64,000 nt of DNA from Fodinibius sp034521915. Its GTDB lineage: Bacteria; Bacteroidota; Rhodothermia; Balneolales; Balneolaceae. The position numbers were made by a program, and so were the translations under genes. Where the stretch lies: positions 196,015 through 260,014 of the forward strand of contig NZ_JAXHLU010000017.1 of the NCBI RefSeq assembly GCF_034521915.1, read 5' to 3'. Below, piece after piece: positions 1 through 9,440 of the stretch (position 1 is the first letter of the stretch; every line of letters begins with the position of its first letter). Under the pieces are notes generated by a model, which saw nothing but the letters and a program-made list of their open reading frames with translations, made no database searches and was not told the DNA's origin.

Positions 1-2
1 AA

Positions 3-62
3 GAAGAGTCTCAGCTCGACGACCTTATGTCGCCTGACGAATACAAAGAAATCGTAGCTTAA
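3..62 (+). CDS. 3' end of an unidentified gene (partial)
   Basis: An open frame runs from the window edge to a TAA at 60-62 and encodes the last 19 residues of a protein ending in SPDEYKEIVA. It is followed by a clear terminator, which supports a real gene end. The fragment is too short to identify. A neighbour of guaA could be guaB, but nothing visible proves that. Confidence 0.55.
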   Translation, partial: EESQLDDLMSPDEYKEIVA

Positions 63-70
63 TTCACCCT

Positions 71-94
71 GGCACCCTCTCGGGTGCCTTTTTT
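71..94 (+). terminator. Rho-independent terminator upstream of guaA
   Basis: GGCACCC and GGGTGCC form a 7-bp stem with a TCTC loop, followed by six T. It ends the partial gene at the window edge and lies only 16 nt before the guaA start, so guaA is either read through or has a promoter within this region. Confidence 0.85.
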
Positions 95-110
95 ATTTTA
101 TTCTGTTTCT

Positions 111-1661
111 ATGCAACACCGCCCGCAAGACTGGATACTTATTCTTGATTTTGGTTCTCAATATACGCAGCTCATTGCTCGTCGTGTACGCGAGCTAAAT
201 GTATATTGTGAGATCCATCCTTTTAACAAAAACCTTGCTACCTTTTCTGATAATCGACCGAAAGGAGTTATCCTTTCCGGGGGACCAAGCAGCGTTAATG
301 ACGAAAATGCCCCTGCTTTAAATAAAAACCTCTTTGATTGGGATGTTCCCGTGTTAGGCATTTGTTACGGATTGCAAATTCTGGCTCACAACGAAATACC
401 GGGAAGTGTAGAAAAAGCAGATCGACGCGAATTTGGCCGCTCAGAGCTTATAGTAGATGATGATTCTGATCTGCTTGCAGAGATACCCAAAGAGTCGATC
501 GTATGGATGAGCCATGGGGATCATATCAAAAAGCTATCCTCGAATTATGAAGTTATTGCTCATACCGACAATGCTCATGTAGCAGCAGTACGTAACGCCG
601 AAAAACCTGTATACGGCGTTCAATTTCATCCCGAAGTCATTCATACCGTGCACGGGAAGCAGATTTTTAAAAATTTTGTGTACTCTATTTGCAAGTTAAA
701 AGGCAGTTGGACGGCCCAGTCTTTTATTGAATCAACCGTGCAGGAGATACGAGAAAAAGTTGGAAATGACCGAGTTATCTGCGGTTTGAGTGGCGGTGTG
801 GATTCAACCGTTGTTGCTACTTTGGTACACGAGGCAATTGGAGATCAGCTGCAGTGTATTTTCGTAGACAACGGTGTGCTACGAAAGAATGAATTTCGAG
901 ATGTGCTGGATGTGTATGAAGAGCAGTTACATCTGCCGGTAAAAGGAATTGATGCCAGTGATAAATTCCTTGAGCGACTTAAAGGAGTCATTGACCCCGA
1001 AATGAAGCGAAAAATTATCGGGGAAACTTTTATTGAGGTATTTGATGATGCCATTGCTCACGATGATTCTTATAAATATCTGGCTCAGGGTACGTTATAT
1101 CCCGATGTAATTGAAAGTATCTCTTTCAAGGGCCCTTCGGCGACCATTAAATCACACCACAACGTGGGCGGGTTGCCCGATGAGATGAATCTAGACCTTA
1201 TTGAACCGGTTCGAGAGCTTTTTAAAGACGAAGTTCGCAATGTGGGCCGTGAACTTGGAATTCCCGAGCATTTTATCAAGCGTCATCCCTTCCCGGGTCC
1301 GGGTTTGGCTATCCGTGTTATTTCTGACGTCGATCGTCAAAAGCTTAAAATATTACGGGAGGCTGACGACATTTTTATTAGCGAATTGCGCAAACAAGAT
1401 CTGTATGATGAAGTCTGGCAAGCACTTGCTGTACTGCTACCGGTACAAAGTGTGGGCGTAATGGGGGATGAACGTACCTATGAGTTTACTATAGGATTAC
1501 GGGCGGTTACCAGCGTTGATGGTATGACGGCCGACTGGGCACACCTGCCCCATCCATTTTTGGCTCATGTATCAAACAGAATTATCAATGAGGTTCGTGG
1601 CATTAACCGCGTAGTGTATGATGTTAGCTCAAAACCCCCTTCAACTATTGAGTGGGAATAG
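111..1661 (+). CDS. guaA: GMP synthase (glutamine-hydrolysing)
   Basis: Makes GMP from XMP, ATP and glutamine in the last step of guanine nucleotide synthesis; cytosolic. The N-terminal class I amidotransferase domain shows the nucleophile loop GICYGLQIL (Cys about 85) and the His-Glu of FHPEVIHT. The ATP-pyrophosphatase domain has the P-loop GLSGGVDST, and the C-terminus carries the dimerisation domain ending in KPPSTIEWE. The protein is 516 residues, a normal family length. An upstream GTG would extend the frame, but that start lies inside the terminator hairpin, so the ATG at 111 is preferred. Confidence 0.97.
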   Translation: MQHRPQDWILILDFGSQYTQLIARRVRELNVYCEIHPFNKNLATFSDNRPKGVILSGGPSSVNDENAPALNKNLFDWDVPVLGICYGLQILAHNEIPGSVEKADRREFGRSELIVDDDSDLLAEIPKESIVWMSHGDHIKKLSSNYEVIAHTDNAHVAAVRNAEKPVYGVQFHPEVIHTVHGKQIFKNFVYSICKLKGSWTAQSFIESTVQEIREKVGNDRVICGLSGGVDSTVVATLVHEAIGDQLQCIFVDNGVLRKNEFRDVLDVYEEQLHLPVKGIDASDKFLERLKGVIDPEMKRKIIGETFIEVFDDAIAHDDSYKYLAQGTLYPDVIESISFKGPSATIKSHHNVGGLPDEMNLDLIEPVRELFKDEVRNVGRELGIPEHFIKRHPFPGPGLAIRVISDVDRQKLKILREADDIFISELRKQDLYDEVWQALAVLLPVQSVGVMGDERTYEFTIGLRAVTSVDGMTADWAHLPHPFLAHVSNRIINEVRGINRVVYDVSSKPPSTIEWE

Positions 1662-1733
1662 ACCAGAGAACAAAACCACTGCAATTTAGTTAGTATAAGC
1701 AACACTCTTACTGCTTTTAATTATTACTCAACT

Positions 1734-3497
1734 ATGATTTTCTCGATCCAAAAATATTTTACGGCACTTTTTCTGTTTATTGCTTTTTCCCTGATTCTAA
1801 ATTCCAATCTGTCTCATGCTCAATCTATGAATGAGGGTATCGAATATTACCAGCAGGGAGATTTTGAACAGGCTATCCAAATATTTAATGATATCGATAC
1901 TCCCCGAGGAAGGTTATTTGCAGGAAAATCTTATTACAGCCTTGGTCAGTACCTAACGGCAAAGACATATTTAAATCAGGTTAGTCAAGAAGCTCAGAAA
2001 GAAATCTATCTTGAAGCAGAATACACCACGGCCCTTGTTGATTTTCAGCTTGGCTTGTATGGAGATGCGCTGAATAGACTTTACGATCTCAAAAATCAAT
2101 CAGTAAAAACACAGCTGGTAACCAACGGACGTCAGCTTTACAATGAAATCTTAGGCTTCTTAACGCTCGACCAACGAAAGAGAGCTTTTCAGCAGGCAAA
2201 ATTACCAGAAATTAAATATGATCTTATTAAAGCGGCCATAGGAACAGTACCTCTTGAGGATGCCCGCACACTCTATTCACAACTTGTTCAATCTAAAATT
2301 GATACCACCAGTTCAGCCATGCGTGAGCTATCTGAAACTATTGATGACTCTGTGAGTTATGCAACAGAGCGCAGATATGGCAACCAGATTCGTGCTCCCA
2401 AAGGTATTATATATGATCTTGGAGCAGCTCTTCCCTCTCATTCCAATTCTGGTTCTGAATTCCAGGTTTCTCGTGGGCTACACTTTGGATATGTAATGGC
2501 GGCAGAAGAATTTAACCGGCAGCACACTGATAAAAAGGCGTTTGTCAGGCATGAAAATACCGCGGCCAATATGGATTCTGCCGGACACGCCATGACGAAT
2601 CTGGCTTGGAATTATCATGCGGATGTTGTGCTCGGTCCCCTATTTTCAGACCCGGCTCGCAAAATGGCTGACCTGGCTGAGCAGTATCATATTCCGTTAG
2701 TAGCCCCTCTGGCTAATTCAGACTCACTAAATTTGGATAATCCATACGTGTACCAAGCGAATCCAACGTTTACCTCTCACGGCCGTAAAATGGCAGAGTA
2801 CGCAGTCCAAAATTTACAGATGGATACTCTGGCTGTTTTAGCTGAAAAAAACTCTTTGGGAGAGGCCTCGGCCTTTGCATTCAGGGACAGAGCTGAAAAG
2901 CTGGGTGCTAAAGTTGCGTATTTCTTTGTCGAAGACTTAAAATCAAAGGGGTTCGACCTTACCGACTACACCAAGTTTTTTACAACAGATAGTGCTAAAA
3001 TTGACAGTTTAGGTAATTATCACTATCTGGATGGAATTTATGCTCCGTTTACAGGTCAGGCTGCTTCTACCCTTGCCGAATTGCTATTGGTAGATATGGA
3101 AGCTAAGGGAAGCAATATTCCTGTCATGGGATCACAGGAATGGGGTAATTTTGAGATACCTGAGATTCAGATAAAAAATCAGCCTATCTATTTCTCCGAA
3201 AGTTATTATATCAATCAAAAAAGTGAGCGAGTGCAGCAGTTCAAAGAAATGTTTAAACAACGTTTTGATAGCGAACCCAACCGCTTTGCCATGATTGGCT
3301 ATGATGTTGCTTCATACGTATTAGAGACCCTTAATCGCGTTGAAAATCCTTCTTATCTGAAGAATGCTTTAAAATCACAACCTATGTATGAGGGAATTAT
3401 TAGCAATATCAATTTTAAAGGCAGTCACATCAATCAAGAAGTAAAAATATTTGAGATAACTGAAAATGGAATTCGCCCGGTGATAAAGCAGGATTAA
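1734..3497 (+). CDS. TPR protein with a periplasmic ligand-binding (LivK/LpoA-like) domain
   Basis: An N-terminal signal segment (about residues 8-29, ending SHAQ) suggests export. Residues about 30-180 form TPR-like helices (EYYQQGDFEQAIQIF, KSYYSLGQYLTAKTYL). Residues about 225-585 resemble a type I periplasmic-binding fold of the branched-chain amino-acid receptor family, with GLHFGYVMAAEEFN and DVVLGPLFSD. The same architecture is found in penicillin-binding-protein activators (LpoA) and in Bacteroidota proteins of unknown role. The next gene, convergent and overlapping by 4 bp, is the transglycosylase mltG, which fits a cell-wall link, but this is inference. There is no transporter partner nearby. 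Confidence 0.7.
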   Translation: MIFSIQKYFTALFLFIAFSLILNSNLSHAQSMNEGIEYYQQGDFEQAIQIFNDIDTPRGRLFAGKSYYSLGQYLTAKTYLNQVSQEAQKEIYLEAEYTTALVDFQLGLYGDALNRLYDLKNQSVKTQLVTNGRQLYNEILGFLTLDQRKRAFQQAKLPEIKYDLIKAAIGTVPLEDARTLYSQLVQSKIDTTSSAMRELSETIDDSVSYATERRYGNQIRAPKGIIYDLGAALPSHSNSGSEFQVSRGLHFGYVMAAEEFNRQHTDKKAFVRHENTAANMDSAGHAMTNLAWNYHADVVLGPLFSDPARKMADLAEQYHIPLVAPLANSDSLNLDNPYVYQANPTFTSHGRKMAEYAVQNLQMDTLAVLAEKNSLGEASAFAFRDRAEKLGAKVAYFFVEDLKSKGFDLTDYTKFFTTDSAKIDSLGNYHYLDGIYAPFTGQAASTLAELLLVDMEAKGSNIPVMGSQEWGNFEIPEIQIKNQPIYFSESYYINQKSERVQQFKEMFKQRFDSEPNRFAMIGYDVASYVLETLNRVENPSYLKNALKSQPMYEGIISNINFKGSHINQEVKIFEITENGIRPVIKQD

Positions 3498-4585
3498 TTC
3501 CCATTTTGTTTTCGTTCATTCATTCTCTTGATCCGGTATTGCTCTCGCAGCCATTTTCGCCATTTGGCACTTTTTCGCTTGTGCTCTTCGAAAGTTTTTG
3601 AGAAAGCATGCTCACCATTCGGAGTTGCTACCATATATAAAAAATCATGATCTTCGGGATAAATTGCGGCTCTGATAGATGCTAAATCAGGATTGGTAAT
3701 TGGTCCAGGCGGTAATCCCCGATATTGATAGGTATTATAGGGATGATCAACCTGATAATCCTCATACAAAAGACGTCTCCGTTCTCCTATGGCAAAATTT
3801 ACGGTAGGATCTGCCTGCAGGCGCATTCCCCTGTTTAACCGATTCCAATAAAGTCCGCTAATTGCTCTTTTCTCCTCATTGTTTCGGGCCTCCCATTCAA
3901 TGATTGAGGCCAGGGTAACAATTTCATCTACCGATCGATCCAGGTCCTGAATTTGTTCTTGGTAGGATTCAACGACGGATTTATTGAATTCACTCAAAAT
4001 CCGCTCAAAAAATGACGTTGGAGAGGTAGTCCAGTATACAGAATATGTATTGGGAAATAGCCGCCCAATAACATCTTTTTGATCCAGATTATGCTGCGCA
4101 AGAAAAACCGAGTCTTGAATGGCTTGCTGAAAAGCGAGCGAATCAAATTTTAGCTGATTGGCAACCTTATCAACAATATCCGCTTTGGTTCTACCCGGTA
4201 AAATAGTTACTGAAACAGGATCTTGTATTCCCCGGCCCAATTTTGACAGAAAAGCATCATAATCCATCGGTTCATCAACTAAATAGTGCCCCTGTTGAAA
4301 CCTTTTCCATCCGAAAATATTAGCAGCCCATTTTATTTCCTCTTCGTTTTTAATCAGGGATGAATCCATCAATATTTGAGTTAAATCATCCAGCTGCGTT
4401 GATTCTTTAAGATAAATTTGTACCGGTTTATCCGACGAAATAGCCTGGGAATTGTAAAGGCGGGACCAGCGCGATTCTGCTATTAAAAATACTGTTGCAA
4501 ACAGCACCAGCATCCCAAAAATAAATTCGTCGCCAGAAAAAAGTATATAGCGCTTTTTATTCAAAACAGATGAGTAATTATCCAA
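3494..4585 (-). CDS. mltG: Endolytic peptidoglycan transglycosylase MltG
   Basis: Cuts nascent glycan strands at the inner membrane and sets their length. A single membrane segment lies at about residues 20-38 and is followed by a LysM-like region and the YceG catalytic domain. ASIIEWEARN carries the catalytic Glu, and LQADPTVNFAIG and GLPPGPITNP are family signatures. The 363-residue length is normal. The start used is TTG at 4585, immediately after the stop of the upstream BI-1 gene. The next ATG would fall inside the membrane segment, so TTG is likely. Probably co-transcribed with the BI-1 gene. Confidence 0.93.
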   Translation of the reverse strand: MDNYSSVLNKKRYILFSGDEFIFGMLVLFATVFLIAESRWSRLYNSQAISSDKPVQIYLKESTQLDDLTQILMDSSLIKNEEEIKWAANIFGWKRFQQGHYLVDEPMDYDAFLSKLGRGIQDPVSVTILPGRTKADIVDKVANQLKFDSLAFQQAIQDSVFLAQHNLDQKDVIGRLFPNTYSVYWTTSPTSFFERILSEFNKSVVESYQEQIQDLDRSVDEIVTLASIIEWEARNNEEKRAISGLYWNRLNRGMRLQADPTVNFAIGERRRLLYEDYQVDHPYNTYQYRGLPPGPITNPDLASIRAAIYPEDHDFLYMVATPNGEHAFSKTFEEHKRKSAKWRKWLREQYRIKRMNERKQNGN

Positions 4586-5308
4586 TTATCTTCGTTGCAA
4601 CTTGGCAAGCAGTCGTAATATTTCGATATAGAGCCAGATGAGCGTAATCATCAAGCCAAAAGAGGTGTACCATTCAAAATATTTGGGGGCGTTTGCCTGA
4701 GCTCCTTTTTCAATCATATCGAAATCGAGTGCCAAATTAAGAGCAGCTACGCCTACAATAATAAGACTAAACCCAATACCCATAAATCCTGAACCGTGGA
4801 TTAGACTTATATTTATTCCGAAGAAACTTAATACAAAGCTAGCCATGTAAACCAGAAAAATTCCACCTGTAGCGGCAATAACCCCCGTCCTAAACTTTTG
4901 AGTTACTTGTATCATTCCAGAACGATAAGCAAAAAGCATGGCCGCAAATACACCAAGCGTTAATAAAATGGCGTTATAGACTATTCCGGAATAGGCAGCT
5001 TCGTACATAACTGAAATACCGCCCAGAAATAATCCCTCTAATCCGGCGTAAAGAGGAGCTGTGTATGGGGACCATTCTTTTTTAAAAACAGTAGCTAAGG
5101 CGACAATAAATCCACCGATGGCTCCACCCCAAATAAGCACCTGTGATGGTTGATACCAGCTCAAAGATGCGCCCATCAAAAGAATTAAAAAGAGCATTCC
5201 GGTTTTGTTAATGGTACCACTTACCGTCATACTACCTTCTGATGATACGGTAGATCTATCTAAATTCTGGAATGTCTTTTCACTTAGCGTAGGATTTCCG
5301 GTTCTCAT
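4586..5308 (-). CDS. Bax inhibitor-1/YccA family membrane protein
   Basis: After a polar head of about 40 residues there are seven hydrophobic segments. The C-terminal half has NLALDFDMIEKGAQANAP and FGLMITLIWLYIEILRLL, characteristic of the BI-1/UPF0005 family of integral membrane proteins linked to ion leak and membrane stress. Its exact function in bacteria is not settled. The ATG at 5308 (MRTGNPTLS) is chosen because residues further upstream look unlike the family. Its stop abuts the TTG start of mltG, so the two genes probably form one operon. Confidence 0.85.
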   Translation of the reverse strand: MRTGNPTLSEKTFQNLDRSTVSSEGSMTVSGTINKTGMLFLILLMGASLSWYQPSQVLIWGGAIGGFIVALATVFKKEWSPYTAPLYAGLEGLFLGGISVMYEAAYSGIVYNAILLTLGVFAAMLFAYRSGMIQVTQKFRTGVIAATGGIFLVYMASFVLSFFGINISLIHGSGFMGIGFSLIIVGVAALNLALDFDMIEKGAQANAPKYFEWYTSFGLMITLIWLYIEILRLLAKLQRR

Positions 5309-5399
5309 ATAAATAATTATGGTTAATTTTTTTGAGTGCCTAATATACAATCTCGCTATTATGAATAACAATATTTGAAGACAAAAATTTTGTATTCAC

Positions 5400-5522
5400 T
5401 TATAATGCAACAATGTAATTTTTAATTCGTAATGAATAGTGGAAGAGCAACAGTTTGGAGTTACTTAACTCCAAATGCCCTAAAGAAAGAGCTCCCGGCT
5501 TTGATCGGCCGGGAGCTTCTAT
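5400..5522 (+). ncRNA. Candidate small RNA with two hairpins
   Basis: This 270-nt gap has no gene. It contains a TATAAT box (about 5402), a first hairpin TTTGGAGT/ACTCCAAA (about 5453-5475), and a strong second one, AGCTCCCGGC/GCCGGGAGCT (5490-5517), followed by a T-rich run. Neither neighbour needs a + strand terminator here, because the upstream genes run on minus. That makes a short independent transcript of about 110 nt plausible. It matches no RNA family that I recognise. Confidence 0.35.
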
Positions 5523-5642
5523 TTTATTCCTTTCCTCCTATTCTTTTTCAATTTTTTCGTCCTTCGAGGCAACCCTTTCCATAAAAGTCTTGTATTATTA
5601 AATAGAAGAAACCAATAGTCTATTAACGGGATAGGTTCTGTT

Positions 5643-6170
5643 TTGATCAAAAAGATCATAGAAGGCTGTCGAAAGAGGCAGCGGGAAAGCCAAAAGGAGC
5701 TTTACAAAATGTATTATGCCTATGGCATGAGTATAACCCTGAGGTATGCCGATTCCAGAGAACAAGCTGCAGAAGTATTAAATGACGCTTTCATGAAGGT
5801 TTTTACAAATATCGAAAAGTATGATCCTGACCGTCCCTTTAAGCCTTGGCTACGACAAATAATTGTGAACACAGCGATCAACCAATATCACAAGAATCAA
5901 AATAAGCTCCAGAAGACAGATTTGGAATCGATTAATCATAAACCAGCCCGAAAACAGGAAGTCTTAAGTGGGATGTCTTATGATGAAATTATTGAGATGG
6001 TTCAACAGCTTACGCCCGCTTATAGAACGGTATTTAACCTCTATGTGATTGAAGGATTTAAGCACAAGGAAATTGCAGAGATGCTTGATATTGCAGTTGG
6101 TACCTCTAAATCGAATTTGGCTAAAGCGAAGAAAAATCTGCAATCGATTGTAGAGAAAAATTTTATCTAA
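5643..6170 (+). CDS. ECF-type RNA polymerase sigma factor
   Basis: Sigma-70 family protein of 175 residues. Region 2 (about 15-85) contains YADSREQAAEVLNDAF and PFKPWLRQIIVNTAIN. Region 4 (about 115-170) contains TPAYRTVFNLYVIEGFKHKEIAEML and the recognition helix VGTSKSNLAKAK. The frame opens with TTG at 5643. An internal ATG at 5709 would remove the conserved first helix, so TTG is more likely. The next gene, 4 nt downstream, begins like an anti-sigma factor, the usual arrangement for this family. Confidence 0.9.
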   Translation: MIKKIIEGCRKRQRESQKELYKMYYAYGMSITLRYADSREQAAEVLNDAFMKVFTNIEKYDPDRPFKPWLRQIIVNTAINQYHKNQNKLQKTDLESINHKPARKQEVLSGMSYDEIIEMVQQLTPAYRTVFNLYVIEGFKHKEIAEMLDIAVGTSKSNLAKAKKNLQSIVEKNFI

Positions 6171-6174
6171 GAAT

Positions 6175-7455
6175 ATGGCTAACGAACAACATAACGATCC
6201 CCTTGAAGAATTCTTCAGAAAGAAGGTTCGGGAATACGATATAGAATATAAGGAAGAGGATTGGCTTAAACTGGAAAGCAGGCTTGACGCTGCCGAAGCA
6301 GATAATAAGCAGCATAATTACTGGAAACGCTATTCAGCTGCTGCTGCAATCATTTTACTGTTTTCTATCTTAGCATACTACACCTACCAACAACAGCAAA
6401 GAATTGATCAGCTCAATGAACGATTAACAAGAAGTGAACAGGTTAAAAATCCTCAAAATGGACCTTTAGAGATATTACCTGATGGGCTTTTCGACTTTTC
6501 TTTCCCTAATAATCCATCAGATACTAGATCCGAGCAGACGTTAAACACTAAGCAAAGTTCGGGAAATATTGCTGAGACTACTGAAAACAACCCAGGTAAT
6601 TCTCAAAATGAGAGAAACTCAAATGAAGAATCACAGCAGCAATTCTCTACATCGGATTCGTATCAACAATCTATAGCTCTGGCCAAACTATCGGAATCCG
6701 CCCAACTTTCTGCTCGAGATATGTACACGGATTTTGAAACCTCGGATTTTACCAGCAATAATTTAAATCCGCCAAATACCATAGACCGATCAACGAATAC
6801 CAGTTATATTCCGGAAAGTTCTAATAAATTTAACACACAGAATCAGCTTCCAGGCCGGCAAACCCCACGACTTACAGTAGGTTTAATGGGAGGACCGGAT
6901 ATAAGCACCGCTGGTGGAATTTCTGATTTCTATGATCCTGGGTATAAAATTGGATTATCTGTTGAATATAATCTTACCAAAAACCTTGCCCTCTCTGTTG
7001 GTGCTATACATTCTAAGGTGCAGTATACGGCCAGTGGCAATGATTATAGTCCGCCTGAAGGATATTGGTCCTATGGAGGTGCACCGGAAGAAACCATCGG
7101 AAAATGTCTTCTTATCGATATTCCAATAAGCTTAAAATACAACGTTTTGCACTTCGATCATTCAAGACTTTTTGCCACCGGTGGGTTTTCTTCATATATC
7201 ATGCTTAATGAAGATTATAGATTTACCTATGACGGATATTCATCCGGACAACCACAGCGTTGGCAAGAACGAACGGGAACCCGTCACTGGATGAGCAATG
7301 CTGTTTTCTCCTTGGGATATGAAGTGGATCTAAGAAAAGATATTAGTTTACGTATTGAACCATTCATCAAAGTTCCCATGCAGGAAGTCGGCTGGGGTAA
7401 TGTCAAACTCTATTCCATGGGATCATTTATCTCGGTCAACTACAACATTTTTTAA
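6175..7455 (+). CDS. Anti-sigma-like membrane protein fused to an outer-membrane barrel domain
   Basis: Residues 1-45 are acidic and helical (DPLEEFFRKKVREYDIEY), like the cytoplasmic sigma-binding head found beside ECF factors. One membrane segment lies at about 50-65, then a Ser/Asn/Gln-rich linker. The last about 200 residues form beta strands of the PorT/OMP_b-brl type and end in FISVNYNIF, with an aromatic C-terminus. It sits 4 nt after the sigma gene. I infer that it tethers the sigma factor. How one chain with an inner-membrane anchor would also form a barrel is unclear. Confidence 0.65.
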   Translation: MANEQHNDPLEEFFRKKVREYDIEYKEEDWLKLESRLDAAEADNKQHNYWKRYSAAAAIILLFSILAYYTYQQQQRIDQLNERLTRSEQVKNPQNGPLEILPDGLFDFSFPNNPSDTRSEQTLNTKQSSGNIAETTENNPGNSQNERNSNEESQQQFSTSDSYQQSIALAKLSESAQLSARDMYTDFETSDFTSNNLNPPNTIDRSTNTSYIPESSNKFNTQNQLPGRQTPRLTVGLMGGPDISTAGGISDFYDPGYKIGLSVEYNLTKNLALSVGAIHSKVQYTASGNDYSPPEGYWSYGGAPEETIGKCLLIDIPISLKYNVLHFDHSRLFATGGFSSYIMLNEDYRFTYDGYSSGQPQRWQERTGTRHWMSNAVFSLGYEVDLRKDISLRIEPFIKVPMQEVGWGNVKLYSMGSFISVNYNIF

Positions 7456-7500
7456 TGTTCCAAACATCTAAATCCAAAAATGTCATAACGGAGTATACCA

Positions 7501-7992
7501 ATGAAATATCCAACCTCTTTTTATATCGGTGGTGCCCAGACTAAAAACCGTATTTCAATTATCTTACGCTTTCTTGATGTAATAGCTATTTGTTTCCTGA
7601 CTCTGGTACTCGTTTCCTGCGGTGGGGATGGCAACAGCACCGGCCCTGACCCCGATCCGGATCCTGATCCCGACCTAAATCGGAACGTAAGCTTCTCTCA
7701 GGATATATCACCCATTTTTCAATCCTCTTGTGCAACTAGTGGTTGTCATGATTCCGGCACTCAAGAAAGTGGCGTCAACTTGAGTTCCTATGATGATGCC
7801 ATAAATAGCGTAGGCAATCAATATGAAGAGAACATTATTAATGCGGGCAATCCGGATGAAAGTCCCCTTGTGGATAAAATTGAGCCCGATCCCCAGGAAG
7901 GCCAGCGTATGCCCTATCAGCGCGATCCATTATCTCAGGCAGATATTGACTCCATCAGGGCCTGGATAGAAGACGGTGCCCCAGATAATTAA
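7501..7992 (+). CDS. Lipoprotein with a c-type-haem-like CX4CH domain
   Basis: The signal peptide ends in a lipobox (LVLVSCGG), so the protein should be lipid-anchored. A (DP)n linker follows, then a domain beginning ISPIFQSSCATSGCHDSG, with GNPDESPLVDKI, QRMPY and IRAWIEDGAPDN. This resembles the Planctomycete-cytochrome-C type of domain, but the motif is CX4CH rather than CXXCH, so haem attachment is plausible and not certain. It lies between the sigma/barrel pair and yceI on the same strand, suggesting one transcription unit. Confidence 0.7.
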   Translation: MKYPTSFYIGGAQTKNRISIILRFLDVIAICFLTLVLVSCGGDGNSTGPDPDPDPDPDLNRNVSFSQDISPIFQSSCATSGCHDSGTQESGVNLSSYDDAINSVGNQYEENIINAGNPDESPLVDKIEPDPQEGQRMPYQRDPLSQADIDSIRAWIEDGAPDN

Positions 7993-8004
7993 TCGTATAT
8001 TGCT

Positions 8005-8580
8005 ATGAATATTAAGCAATTGTTGAATCAAACTGCTTACATACCATCTTTATTCCTTGTTGCGCTATTATTTTTTGCATTGCCTATATCGGGTTCAGCG
8101 CAGAGTTACATGACTAAATCGGGGCATGTAGAATTTGATTCATCGGTGCCCTTGCATTCATTTACAGGCGTATCGGATCACCTGGTAGGCAAAATATCGC
8201 TAACAGACTCCATCGCTGATTTCTATGTAGATGTAAATACCTTAAAAACGGGAATCGGCAAAAGAGATAACGATATGCTTAGAACGCTTGAAGCAAAAAA
8301 ATATCCCTTTGCAGAATTTTATGGCAAGATAGTTTCGAATTTTAAACCCATTGACAATCAACCGCAAGAAGTCACCGTAGAAGGTGAATTTACCGTTCAC
8401 GGAGTTTCAAAGCAGACAACAATTACCGGCACACTTAAAAAAGTACAAGAAGGAATACATGTTGAGGCCTCATGGACGCTCAACATGAAAGATTACAATA
8501 TTGAACCTCCCGGCATTTTATTTTATCGCGTGAGTGAAAAAATTGACGTGTCCATTTCTGCCACATTAACCCCAAAATAA
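8005..8580 (+). CDS. YceI family periplasmic protein
   Basis: Lipocalin-like beta-barrel family that binds isoprenoid or other hydrophobic ligands. A signal peptide occupies residues about 1-33 (ISGSAQS). Family features are HVEFDSSVPLHSFTG, VNTLKTGIGKRDNDML and the KYPFAEFYGKI strand. The length of 191 is typical. The ligand cannot be read from sequence. It stands between a haem-like lipoprotein and a DUF5777 barrel, a neighbourhood that suggests an envelope redox or quinone role. That role is inference. Confidence 0.88.
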   Translation: MNIKQLLNQTAYIPSLFLVALLFFALPISGSAQSYMTKSGHVEFDSSVPLHSFTGVSDHLVGKISLTDSIADFYVDVNTLKTGIGKRDNDMLRTLEAKKYPFAEFYGKIVSNFKPIDNQPQEVTVEGEFTVHGVSKQTTITGTLKKVQEGIHVEASWTLNMKDYNIEPPGILFYRVSEKIDVSISATLTPK

Positions 8581-8593
8581 TTTTTCAAAATCT

Positions 8594-9437
8594 ATGAGAG
8601 CTCAACTAAAATTTTATTTGGTACCTGTTATTTTACTCCTGTTCTCGATGCAGAGTACAGCTCAAATGGAAAGAGAAAGAGCAAATGTTGTGGAACCGGT
8701 AGAAACATTCTGGACGCCTACTCTGATTTCTCAAGCTACAACAGAACATTTACCGGCTGGAAATCTAAATGTTACTATTATGCATAGTTTTGGAATCGCA
8801 ACTACGAATCCTATCCAGAATTTCTTTGGGTTAGACAATATCCAAAACGTGCGGTTGGGGCTTGATTATGGGATTACCGATAAATGGACGGCAGGAATTG
8901 GGCGTTCATCACTATTTCAATGTAGTTGATTTTCGTACCAAATACGCCTTAATGCAAGAAAATACCAGTGGTTCAAAACCAATTAGTTTATCCCTCAAAG
9001 CTGATTTGGGCATCGTTACACAGCAAAACAGGCAACCAATTAAGGATGATTTAAGTACGTTAACATCTGCTATTATATCCAAAAAAATTAATGAGCAAAT
9101 TAGACTGCAGCTATCTCCGATGTATGCATACTTCAGTTCAGTAAGTGTGGAGAATCGAAATGAACTGTTTTCTATTGGAATGGGATCTCAAATTAATTTT
9201 TCCGAACGCTTCGCATTAATGGCAGAATACTATCCGATAATTGGAGAAAGTAACCCAAATACTAATAATGCCTTTTCATTAGGGTTGAATATCCAAACCG
9301 GTGGACACGTTTTTCAGCTGTTTTTTGCCTCTACTCGGTGGCATCTGGAACAATATGCAATGGCTCAGAATCGCGAACAATTTTGGGCCGGCGATTTCCG
9401 CTTTGGATTTAATGTGAACCGAATATTTGGATTGTAA
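8594..9437 (+). pseudogene. DUF5777 outer-membrane beta-barrel protein, frameshifted
   Basis: Two overlapping frames together make one protein. The first (8594-8929) has a signal peptide, then NVTIMHSFGI, FFGLDNIQNVRLGLDYGI and GIGRSS. The second, entered near 8910-8920, continues FNVVDFRTKYALMQENTSG to the C-terminal GFNVNRIFGL. The join reads naturally as GIGRSSLF-NVVDFRTKYALM, as in the DUF5777 family. A single-base indel near the CTATTTCAATG stretch explains the break. It could be a sequencing error, because both halves remain well conserved. It follows yceI by 13 nt. Confidence 0.8.
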
Positions 9438-9440
9438 GCA

